A DNA stretch of 64,000 nt from the NCBI RefSeq assembly GCF_003672135.1, contig NC_039516.1:6059838-6123837 (forward strand), written 5' to 3'. Positions within the stretch are counted from its first letter, which is position 1. Every line of letters begins with the position of its first letter. Of the stretch, positions 52,001 to 62,300 are shown piece by piece. This DNA is from Ooceraea biroi (Eukaryota; Arthropoda; Insecta; Hymenoptera; Formicidae). The position numbers and the translations under genes are program-made. The notes beneath the pieces were generated by a model. The model had not been told where the DNA came from and made no database searches. It saw nothing but the letters and a program-made list of their open reading frames with translations.

Positions 52001-52800
52001 CTCGTATCTTTTTCAGGATACGGGAATTCTCTAATTTTCATTCGACACATTCTCCAATTTCGTTCATCCGCCGCTTTTACACTCGTTAACGAATTTCAAG
52101 TTCGACGATTCCGTGGATTCCAACGTATCTAAATGTATCAACGAAGGTGCATGATTTTCGCACGATTATACGAATATTTAATACTCCACTAGAAATATCC
52201 ATCGTTTTAGCCAGACTCAGATCTTTGATTGAAGTAAGCGTACACATTCAGACAATTCACATTCCCATCCATAACTTCCGTTCAATGTATAGTAATTTGG
52301 TCACAATGATCGAATGCTGGCTAAACGATGTAAAATTATAGAAAAAAATGTTTTTATTTATTCCAAAAAAGGGAAAGGAAGCTGAGGTGCAAGATGGATA
52401 TTTCACATTGTGTTCGTCCCGTCGAGTTCAACGGGAGACCAAGTTTCCTTTTCGACTGTCCTGAGAAGCAACATTGTTTACAGCAACAGTATAATTCGTT
52501 TTCTCTTTAAATAAAAAAATCAAGGTACAGTAATATTTCCCCAGGAGAGCGCATACTCCCAGGTTTTCAACGTATTCGCACGCACGCATCGCAAGAAGAA
52601 ATTAGCAGGCAACAAGGCGCGTGAGTTCTTCCCTCTGCGAGAGTCTCTCGTCTCTCAAGAGCTTACAAGGGCGGCGCAAAGAGGCGCATTCGCTCGCATC
52701 CATTCGGTAACGATGGCGATCACCGCTGACAATGATGACTCGATATCTGTTATCACGGCTGTTATCGACTTTTCGCCCGACAGAAAGAGAGAGATAGAGA
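46048..52800. other. Intron or spacer between alternative zinc-finger exons
   Basis: No further zinc-finger exon or other gene was recognised. The 165-codon minus-strand frame at 50,888-51,385 lacks C2H2 spacing or family similarity and is probably chance. A fold-back transposon at 46.87-47.40 kb is listed separately. By the gene model this is intronic for longer isoforms and 3' UTR or downstream DNA for others. Confidence 0.45.
46859..47411. mobile_element. 539-bp fold-back DNA transposon with 7-bp target duplication
   Basis: The element at 46866-47404 begins GTGGCGACATGGCGCCTACC and ends with the inverse complement. It is flanked on both sides by ATAGATT (46859-46865 and 47405-47411), a 7-bp target-site duplication. 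The arms match almost perfectly over at least 70 bp (only a few mismatches). A second matching block, CTCTAGACGAGGAAGAGCTT and its complement, lies further in on both sides but is displaced by about 100 bp of extra sequence in the right arm. Frames inside are short and match no transposase, so it is non-autonomous. The superfamily is not clear; 7-8 bp duplications occur in P-like and hAT-like elements. Confidence 0.85.
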
Positions 52801-52858
52801 GAGAAAGAGAGACAGAGAGAGATAAAAAGAGAAAGAAATAGAGAGAAAAAGAGCGGTG
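52785..52858. repeat. GA-rich simple repeat
   Basis: A purine-only stretch of imperfect GAGA and AAAGAGA units lies directly beyond the stop codon of the 52.87-kb zinc-finger exon on the minus strand, so a transcript ending there would have a CT-rich 3' UTR. Confidence 0.9.
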
Positions 52859-52866
52859 CGGTGGAT

Positions 52867-53150
52867 CTACGAGTCCAATTCGCTTTTCGGGCTGCGCTGC
52901 CTGTGGATCGTTTTTTGCCAGGGTATTTGGTGTTTCAGGCGCATGTGACGCCGCAGGTCGGTTCTACGACTGAGAGTGGTGTGGCAGACGATGCAGGTAG
53001 TCTGGTTGCGATGCACTTCGAGGTGCTGGGTCAGCGAAGCAAGGTGCCTGTAAACGTTTCCGCAGAGTCGGCACGGAAAACGCCCCGGACCCTGCATCAC
53101 CACCTGACCAGTTGTATCGCCAACGTGCTTCCGATTGCGTCCCACCCCCC
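52867..53150 (-). CDS. br: Alternative 3' exon with a C2H2 zinc-finger pair (Broad-complex-like BTB protein)
   Basis: The acceptor TGTGTTGCAG precedes first exon base 53150; two bases complete a split codon, and the exon ends at TAG. After about 24 linker residues come CRLCGNVYRHLASLTQHLEV with H (finger 1) and CIVCHTTLSRRTDLRRHMRL with KH (finger 2), separated by RNQTT, then a basic tail (QIPWQKTIHRQRSPKSELDS). The five-residue linker between paired fingers and the terminal position are typical of insect BTB/zinc-finger alternative ends. C-x2-C-G-x2-Y-R-x-L-A-S-L-x-Q-H is the form I associate with Broad. The phase matches the other two exons. It would confer a distinct DNA-binding specificity on a shared BTB N-terminus encoded outside the window. 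Confidence 0.7.
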
Positions 53151-56100
53151 CTGCAACACATTAACACAGCCACGTGACCCGCCGGTTCTCCTCATCATCA
53201 ATTATCAAGAGTCAGGGGATGGGACCACAAGTGGGCCGGATGGGAAGAGGTGGACAGGGACAGCGAGAGGAACACGCGATGATGATACGCGTTAACACAG
53301 GCCATCCATTACGAGGGGATCGTCAGTCGATTACTGGTGAGACTCTGGTGACGACGTGTAGACGACTTCGAACGCGAAACTTCAACCCTTTAGTTAGTGA
53401 ATCCTTGATACCTGACGATACCCGATAAGCCACCACTATTATCCGAATCCATTCTAGCACTCTGAATTGCTTCTAAAATCTTTATCACTGTCTCGAATTA
53501 GGGCTATTATTTAACAAAATTTGTATACCATTAGGGAAAAAAGTCCCAATCTTCGGTGACCACATAAGAGTCTTTTAAATATATTTTGTTATCTTCGATC
53601 TTTGATTAGGGCTACGTATTCTTACCGCGCTTTTTTTCAGCTTGCTGGCCTCGTGCGGGAAATCGGGTAAAATCACTCCTACAGGTAAAGGGTTAAAATC
53701 ACGCGACACTGCCGTCCCGATGCGTCAAGGAACACGCGTATCACTGGTCCTGGGACGTTATTCGACATGTGGGGTCAACGTGCACTGTATTGGCCGATGT
53801 GTTAGCAGGCGCCGGGTAGGACGCCCCCGAAGAGCGCGCGATCGACTGATGATCCTCCTCGAGGTGTGTATGTGTGTATGTGCGTGTGCGTGTATGTGTT
53901 AACTACTACCTTCGATCGGCTCTCATTGATTTTTGCTAAAGGGCTCAGCCGACCGGGAAAATCCTGAGCGTCACTATACCTCGCCAATTCAGTCACTAAT
54001 ACACAATACAACAGTTAGATCATCATGCACGATATCGCTTTTCCCTCGATTTGTATTCCGCTTGTATTCTTGGCAGCAATTGTGGCAAGCAGTAACTGAC
54101 CACATTGCAATCAATAAAAAAATAATTATTGATATCCGACAGATTGATCGAATTGTTCAATTTAAGAAGGAACTATCAGAATTATTTCATCGCCAATTTA
54201 ATTACTCAGGAATTTTTAACTACATTAATCTGGTTAATGCTTGCCAAACTCTGCTTGAGACATACACGTCACAAGTGCACCCCCGTCGCCTAAGACACAT
54301 TACAGATAACAGCGTTATGATACATCGCAGAGAGACACGTACACTGTAATATATATATATAAATATGATAATACATAATAAATAAATTACAATTATACAG
54401 CGTGAACGATGAGATCGATGTGATTGTTATGCCGATGCAGTACTGAATATCGAAGCACCGGCACATAAGTTAGCACACATGTAATTAAACTCGCTTCAAC
54501 TCACTCAGTCTTGGCTGGACTAAAGGTGAATTAGAAAGTATATCGGTGCAATGCTGCAACTTGTCATCAACTAGCACTATATCGCGTTATCCGACACGCG
54601 TGCGTTGCGTGAACGAAAGCGCAAAGCGGTTCGCTTGGTCGTCATTTGCCGCGCCGTCTGTGCAATTTGTGCTCGAAAGATAAATTATTGGGCAAATCAA
54701 CGGGATGATCCAAGCAGTGAGGCGAAGTTTACACGTGAAAGCCAGATGTTCCCTTGTGAAGGAGGGAGGAGAGTCTCACTGTGTTACGTGAATTCACATT
54801 TCATTTTTCAACTTTATTCACACATATGTCCACTTACATTATTAGCCTGCATAAGCCAAAAAACATAGGATTACGTAATGATATATTATATTCTTTTTAT
54901 ACTTTATATGTATACATATATAATGTCTCATCTCTTTTTCCTCTTTTATAAATAATCAACTAAGGGAATATCAATTCGTTTAGGGCAATATTAATTGGCG
55001 ATCTTGTACTTATTTCGCATCTTTGTGGCTTCCGAGGAATGTGCACATTCGCTTTCTCATTCGTAACAAAATAGTGCTTGGTACTCGTATGAGCGTGTGT
55101 ATGTGTGCTCGTGTGTGTCAGCGTGTGTACACGGTTAAACACCGTTATTCGATTAATTACACGTACACGCGCATCATATGTGTATATATAAGTATATATA
55201 AGTATATAAATAAAACGCGAGTAAATACATAAATATATGTATATATACATGTGTATACATATAAATCTTATAGCTTCACAAAACAAAATTTAAGACAAAT
55301 GACACCATACGATAACTTAGATAACAGAAAATTTTACGCACAAATATAAATTAACGTCCACGTAAATTAATAATAATGTCCGAACCGAAGTTCGTGCATA
55401 TGGCATATCGTTCTTGCATGTTAGAACGTTATGTGCGAGTCATGCAACCGTTAACAAGCCGGTCTATACAGTTTCATATCAAATTATATCGCGATTTTCA
55501 AAGTATGTTTAAAAAATTTATTTAGACATTCAGGAAATCAATTTTCTTTTAATTTTCCACTCTTCTTTCTTTCATCTACATTTATTGAGAAATAAAAGAA
55601 AATATGATAAATATTAAAAATTCAGAAAATTGCAATATATGATTTGTAATAAAAAGTTCGTTGAAAAAATCGAGTTTGTATCCATATATTAAAAAGTTTG
55701 TCGTTTTAACAACTTACATCAGAAAACATCTATTATACAACGCGAGACAAACAACGTTTCCTGGACCGGAACCAGCTTGGACAATTGCAAATGAACGCAA
55801 ATTCTGTCCTGTTTATCTTATCACACCATGACATGAAGGAAGAATCCCTCGAAAAAAATTCGATTCACGACTGAAAGCGATTGAACTATGTAATTGCACT
55901 AAGTTGCGTTCTCGTTTGTAAACTAGCATCGATTTGTACATTCCCACTTCATTCAGCGATACTCACGACTTCGGTGTATTCTTGGCGAACACCGTCCTCG
56001 TATAAGAGAGATCATAGTAAGTAGAGGTGGGTTAAAATCGTTGTAAAACAAAGAAAAGATAGCCTCTCTACGGAAAAATTAGTTGTACTTATCGATAGTC

Positions 56101-56215
56101 ACTCTGCAGTGAAAGACGCGCATCGCGCGTTAAATCTCACTTGCGAGATTAAATCTCTTCTCGCCCCTCCCTAACACGTATATAGTGTAAAATTACATTT
56201 ACACTTAATATACAT
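53151..56215. other. Intronic spacer between zinc-finger exons, left part
   Basis: No gene recognised. About 53,387-53,690 is bounded by CCCTTTA and TAAAGGG, a possible decayed MITE (see findings). Microsatellite-like GT- and TA-rich tracts occur at 53,865-53,900 and 55,090-55,260. Confidence 0.45.
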
Positions 56216-56221
56216 ATGATA

Positions 56222-56432
56222 CTGTCCACAAATTCATAAATATATATTTAAATATTATTCATAATAAATTTGAGTATAGTTTTATAACAATTCTCTTGGA
56301 AGTTATTACATATATATATAATATTATTATGTGTTATATACATATTTTTATAGATATAAATTATAGATATCGGCTTTAATAAATAATCTTATGTAGAATC
56401 CTTTTGTAATTTATTCATAAACTTGTGGACAA
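56222..56432. mobile_element. 211-bp mariner-type MITE flanked by TA
   Basis: The terminal inverted repeats begin CTGTCCACAAATTCATAAAT on the left and, read inward from the right, TTGTCCACAAGTTTATGAAT. Each end abuts a TA dinucleotide (56220-56221 and 56433-56434), the Tc1/mariner target duplication. The interior is AT-rich and non-coding. Confidence 0.7.
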
Positions 56433-56434
56433 TA

Positions 56435-58028
56435 ATGTAATATATAAATAAATAAGATAGCTTAACGCCATCATTAAATGTACATTACACTTTCTCTTAT
56501 CAGATATTAATCTTTAATTAATTGATGAAATCAATTTAAGAATTGCAAAGATACGTGACTATCGACGAACTTTAAGACACTATAATAGCGAAGTGAAATA
56601 AATTCATTACACCGTTTGTCACATCCAATGTGAAAATCCGAGCTGACAAAAAAAATAGAACAAACAATAACGACAACAAAAAATAAACAAACGAAACATA
56701 ATATAATATGAGATACATAATTTTACATCCGCGAGAAAAAACTAAAATCCAATGCGTATACTAAGCATATATTAGATATATTAGATATTTGGCAAGTCTC
56801 TGGGACCTTAAAAACTAGGGCACATGAGTATGCGTAATATCATTAACGTAGATCGTGCTTCGCGATCTGGGACCGATAATGGTCTTCAAAAATTGTTAAA
56901 AACGCGTCGTAACTAAAGATGAAAAATTCAGCCAGTCAAAATGTTGTAAAACATCGAACAAAATTCGATACGTGTCGACGATGACACGTTCAACAACTAA
57001 AAGATAATGGCACAGGACAACTAATCGAATGTTACCTCGGCGCATTGTTCGTCGATCATGGTAAAAATGCGCCTGCAGATGTGTATAAATGTATGTATAT
57101 ATAAATTGAAAAATATCGTTTACAAAAGAATATTAAGAATTAAAATTACAACGTATTGCAGCAAGTTCAGGACAATTCTAGCGCGCATTCCAGCAATTTT
57201 ACCACGATCGCGTAGATTGCCGGATGTATCTCGAATCGTTTGAATCGACGATCTATCAGAAACCGGCCGCTAAATCGCATCGATCGCACGAAAGAAATGC
57301 ACATTCCTCCTTACGCTATTAAGTACTGAACTCGACTTTGACTAGATAAAATAAATCGTTTCTGTTTCTCCCTTTTCCATGTCTTTGGTTACAAAAATGT
57401 GTCAGTATACATGCATGTGTTGTATCTGTATCCTCTTATGTGCATTATACACATATAGATACATATAGATACATATTTATACACATATATGTATGTGTAC
57501 GAATGACTAGGGTGTAAAGTTTAAGACAGGTATAATATAGGTGTCCACGTCTGTGCAGGCAGGATAGACCTAATACTCGACAATGCTCGTTATCGTTAAC
57601 AGCGAATGATCGTATGTATCACGATTTTTACAACCACCTTAGTACAATATAAAAAACAAAAAATACAATCGATCGCGCTGCGAAACGATTAAATTCAAGG
57701 AACGTGAGAAATATGGCACACACAAGTCGAACTCTCTGTCGAATCAATCATTAGAATCAAGAAATAAAAAGAATACGCAATTAGATTATATATATATTAA
57801 TAATAATTGCCGATTGCTAATTAAACAATTATATTGCAGAAACTTTGGTGGAAACTTTGGGCTTTTGTTGCAAGAAAACTTGATTTTTCCTCGCTTAATA
57901 CTGATGCGAGCACATAAATTGCAATTGTTTCTTAAATATTTATCAACTGAAAAGTAACAACAAATAGCAAAATTCTACTCATGATCTGTCACTTTTCATT
58001 ACCTAAATAGTTCCATACTACGGCTAAT
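56435..58028. other. Intronic spacer, right part
   Basis: AT-rich with no recognised gene. A cluster of ACATATAGAT-type short repeats lies at about 57,440-57,500. Confidence 0.4.
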
Positions 58029-58319
58029 TTAACCCTTTCGCTGTGAATGGTTATTATAATAGTAGTCCGTAAAACTGTCCCTGTGTAAAAATCTTTGTTG
58101 CTACTGGATTATTTAAAAACTTGTTACACAGCAATGACTGTCATTTGTCTATTATTAAACGACAAGAATAATATTGGAATGAAAATAAAAAAAATAAATT
58201 GCATGTAGCAAACCAAACCTTCGTCTCATATCGGTATAAAATTTATTTGCCATATAGTGCATATTCACTGCTCGCACTTCCTTACGAGGCGACCATCATT
58301 GTTACAGTGAAAGGGTTAA
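58029..58319. mobile_element. 283-bp piggyBac-type MITE flanked by TTAA
   Basis: The element at 58033-58315 has ends CCCTTTCGCTGT and ACAGTGAAAGGG, inverted with one mismatch, and each is preceded or followed by TTAA (58029-58032 and 58316-58319). This is the piggyBac target-site signature. The interior is AT-rich and has no transposase. It lies inside the zinc-finger locus, about 650 bp beyond the stop codon of the 59.37-kb exon. Confidence 0.8.
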
Positions 58320-58972
58320 ATTTCTCTTTCTTCACTATCGGACCTAATCGCGAGATGATGAACTATCGTTTGCCTTTTCCACTGTTTTATTTTATAACAG
58401 CTAAAATTGTCTGATCATAACTACTAAACCATGTCAAATTTGACGTGTATTGAGCGACATCAATATTTATTAATTACGATTAGTTAATTAATTATAAAGT
58501 AGACAAAACTATCGAAATACGATACTTTCTCATAATTTGATACATGCACCAATTTAAATATATGTAAAATAATACATATATATATTATCCCCTCTCACCC
58601 TCTCCTTCTTTTATAATAATTTATTTTATATATATAATTTAATCTTACTCTTATTAATATAAATTAATTGTAATATTTTATAGCCTCAATGATGCGAATA
58701 ATTCGTTTTTGTTAGTTTCTCCAGAAATCTCCAAAAACGATGAAACCAAGCGAGCTATCAATCTCCTTCCCAGCGAGATCCCATCGCGACGGAGACTAAC
58801 AATAAGATGCAAACCAAAACTGTGGGATGTGGCACGTTTGAAGAAATCGTACGATTCACGCCCGATCATGTACAGCAATTGGATCGAATGAACGATAACG
58901 TAAAGGTCGAGAATCGTCGGTCTATCCCCCTTTGCGTCGACGGGACTCTTTCTTTGGTAGGGCATTTTCGCA

Positions 58973-59370
58973 CTAAGGAATAGGACTAGAGGTGATTCTT
59001 TCCACGCTGCTCTCCCTAATGCGTATCGTGGTATATGTCGCGTTCGCGTCGATGTCCGTTGGACTGCCGGCATTCTGCTGGGCGATCGCCTGGGTTGTCG
59101 ACGAGACGGAGATCGGCGCCGGCGTCTCGACACCCCCGATCGGCACCCCGGCCGCGACGGATGCGGTCGTCCCGACGCCGACCCAGCTGTGGCGGTTCTT
59201 CAAGTGGCGCTTCATGTGCGTGGTGCGGCTGAGCACTTTGTGGCACACCGGGCACTGGGTTGTGCCCTTGTGCATATTCATGTGTTTATACATCGAGTCC
59301 CGATTCCAAAACGATTTACCGCAGAGTTTGCACGCGTGCGACGGCTGTTCGATGACCACCGTGTGTGAAT
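58973..59370 (-). CDS. br: Alternative 3' exon with a C2H2 zinc-finger pair (Broad-complex-like BTB protein)
   Basis: The acceptor TGTCTGATTTAG precedes first base 59370, again leaving two bases to complete a split codon. The frame reads HTVVIEQPSHA, finger 1 CKLCGKSFWNRDSMYKHMNM with H, a five-residue linker KGTTQ, finger 2 CPVCHKVLSRTTHMKRHLKN with RH, then about 75 residues without fingers rich in A, V, T and S (GVGTTASVAAGVPIGGVETP onward), ending ITSSPIP at TAG. Finger geometry matches the 53-kb exon. The long low-complexity tail is unlike the other two exons and would be isoform-specific. This is the most 5' of the three exons on the minus strand. Broad-complex is the best fit from memory; Lola-type fingers (CPYC...) and Fruitless-type fingers look different. 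Confidence 0.72.
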
Positions 59371-62300
59371 CTAAATCAGACACAAACGGTTCATGCTACG
59401 TCGTGGCCGCGTGGCATCGCGGCCCACCCTCCGGCACGCGCGAGCCGGTCTTCTTTTCGTTTTCACCCTCACGGGGCCCTATGCGAATTTTGGTGCGCGA
59501 ACGTGCTGCCGATCGGTTTGTTAGCGATTTGTACTCGGAATGCAGATGCGAGAGTACTTTGGCGATCTACGACGTGACATTTCGTCATAAATTTCCACAA
59601 AATGCAGATTAAAAGCAAAAGATTTCTGTAAATTTTAATGTCGAAGAAAGTTTCTTATAAATTACTTAATAGTAGTAAAACCAATTTCCGCACTTGTGAA
59701 TGCGAATTATAAAGTTGCACGTATACTATGTGTTTGGTATTAATTTAAAAAAAAAAGAAACAGTTTGCAGCACTTTGCCAGATTCTAAAATTCTTGCTAC
59801 TTTTATGCTTTAAATCCTTCAGCTGAAATATATTCAGTCGTCGCATGTACGCTCAAAGAAATTGCGACGAATGTCTCGTCGTGGATCACGACACGCTGCC
59901 TCCGATATTAAAAGGAGAGAGCAGAATAAACATTGAGAAAAATCGCATAGCAGTAGCAAGTTACTCGTATATTCTCAAAAAATCTCGCTTCACTTTCGTT
60001 TCTCTACCTACTTTGTCCACTCGCTCACTCGGATCTGAGGAGAACAGCAATGGCAACAACAAAAAAGGCACACGGTGACGTAACAAACGTACAAACAAGA
60101 GAAATAGCAAGAGTAAGAGAAAGAGAAAGAGAGAGGAAAGAGGAAGAGAGAGAAAAAGAGACAGCAATCACGGGACTGGCAACACACGCAATGATCGTAA
60201 AATGCTCTCGGAGCAGTCATGCTACTGTGAACTGTCGATACAACGGCTATAATACTGGACAACAGCGAAAAGAAAACGGGAACAGAACGTATACGTGTAC
60301 AAAATGTTCAATATTCATGCACAACACAGTTCTCGTGGCGAGAGCTAGCTCGTGAATCGCGACTGGAAGTCGAATATCGGGCCCGAAGTTCATGGCACGA
60401 GATATACTGTCAATCGCATATTAAGTGCAGTGAACCGACAATCATGTATTCCTTTAGATCATTGTTAATCTCGAACGTGGATCGCGTGCGCAATCATACT
60501 TCAACACGCGTACAGCGAGCGTGTCATGAGCAAGGGGTCAGTAACGTATACGAGTTATGTAACAATCGCATGTAAGATACGTGTCTTCAAACTCGATTCC
60601 TAGTGGAAATCGAGGTAAAGGTTATCCTTCAAGTACAATTCAGTCTACAGTAAATTTGAATATTTTATTGCCAGAAATTTCGTTACGACGAATTCCGTTG
60701 GCACATCGAATTGTTAAGATCCCAATATAATTCTAAAATAAAATCTTCATGGTAAAATTTCCTTTTTTGTCTTTTCCCAGTACTTTATAATTACGTTAAA
60801 ATAATACTCGACTCATTAACTTCTTATTTAATGAGTCTTATTTAATCTTCTTAGTTAAATCTTTTTATAAATTAAATTAAATTCTCTTAATCTAGATAAA
60901 CTATTTCGCAATTACGCTCTATTGGATATTCGTTATATCGAAATTTCATTGTATTCGCATCATCGATGAAAGATTTTCGAAAAATTCCAAGGTGTGTTTA
61001 ATCGTTCCATGCAGTAAGAAAATAACGCACTTCGCGGCCGAAGGGACACACATATAGTTTCCATATCACGACTTTATTTGCAGAATGTAAAGTACAAAAG
61101 AAAAGTATAATCCAGCATTTCGCACATGTCTTATATATTCTCTACAACTATGCGTCATAATTTACACAATATGGTATCGTTTATGATGATAATTTCCAAA
61201 TAATAAATTAATAAACCTTTCATTTAAAAACTCTTCTAAATAATTGTAATTTTTTTTAATAATCTTTAAAATATTATAAAATTCGCATATAAAACTTGAA
61301 AACAATATATTGCAATAAAATGTTTATTAAGATCTTATATATATTATTCAAAAAAAGATAATTGTTTAGGAGAAATATTTATCGTCATTTTTGTCTCAAT
61401 TTCTACTAGGACAACTGTTTTCGCATCAAAATGTTTTAATGCAAACTACATTCGCGAGAGAATATAATTAGTAATATGAGCTATGTATAAGAATAATAAA
61501 ATGACGTCAACATTGAAATGAGCGATGTGGAACGAGCTCATTCACAAGCGAGATCTCAAATTTTAACACCTTATATGCGGGGTATTTTGCATATCTTAAC
61601 TTACGTGCCGCGGACTATTTTTGGCGATTTTGTGAAATACACTAGACACCACTAAAAGTCACATAACATTTGAAGCTGTCATCGAAATTTAATACATTTT
61701 TTAATTTCTACTCATCATTATCAGCAATTTCGATTTATTGATATCATCACATAAAAAATAGTTTTAAATCAAATTAAAAACATAACAAAATAATTATTTA
61801 ATAATTTCTTTTATTACAAGTGAAAAAATTAATAATTTTCTTTTATAATGTGTAACATAAATAATATTTTTTGATTAATAATGCAGCAGTGAGTGGTATT
61901 GCTCAAAACAGGTTCCTCTGTGAAATATACTTTTTAAAAATAATTTATATTTAATTTTCTTTATATTTTTTTTATTGTACTAGATATGAATTAAAAAGAG
62001 CGCAATTTATTAAATACATAACGACCTTTTTTCATTTTTTAGGTTTTTGCATTATTGAATAATACGATAAATACTGGTCTGTGCGATCCATCCCTTTTAT
62101 GTATTGTAGTGTATTGTAATCTACTATACAAGAAGGTTTGATAATAATAATTCCAGTTCGATCTACTTTGTCGGTGCTTGAGAATTGGGACCAAATGAAA
62201 TAATTGAAATCATCTTTTTTTGATTTCCAAACTTGGATTAATACATAATTTTTTCTGCGAAAGGCTGTGATCCATATCAGAATCAGAGATATCTATTTTG

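Noticed and set aside
53933..54349. 138-codon plus-strand open frame
   Set aside because: No recognisable domain, no convincing start context, and it is antisense in an intron of the zinc-finger gene. Chance is the simplest explanation.
58678..59133. 151-codon minus-strand frame starting MSRRRRRSPSRRQPRRSPSR
   Set aside because: It resembles an SR-rich domain, but it is the shifted frame of the zinc-finger exon's Ala/Thr-rich tail, which explains the Arg/Ser pattern.
45833..59370. Assignment of the zinc-finger exons to fruitless or lola
   Set aside because: Typical Lola fingers carry a CPYC second finger and Fruitless fingers have a different longer linker. The short linkers and sequences here fit Broad better. 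This was not tested by alignment, so it is a preference rather than proof.
58992..59612. 206-codon plus-strand frame opposite the zinc-finger exon
   Set aside because: It is the antisense shadow of the C2H2-coding exon; the minus strand has the fingers, the acceptor and the stop.
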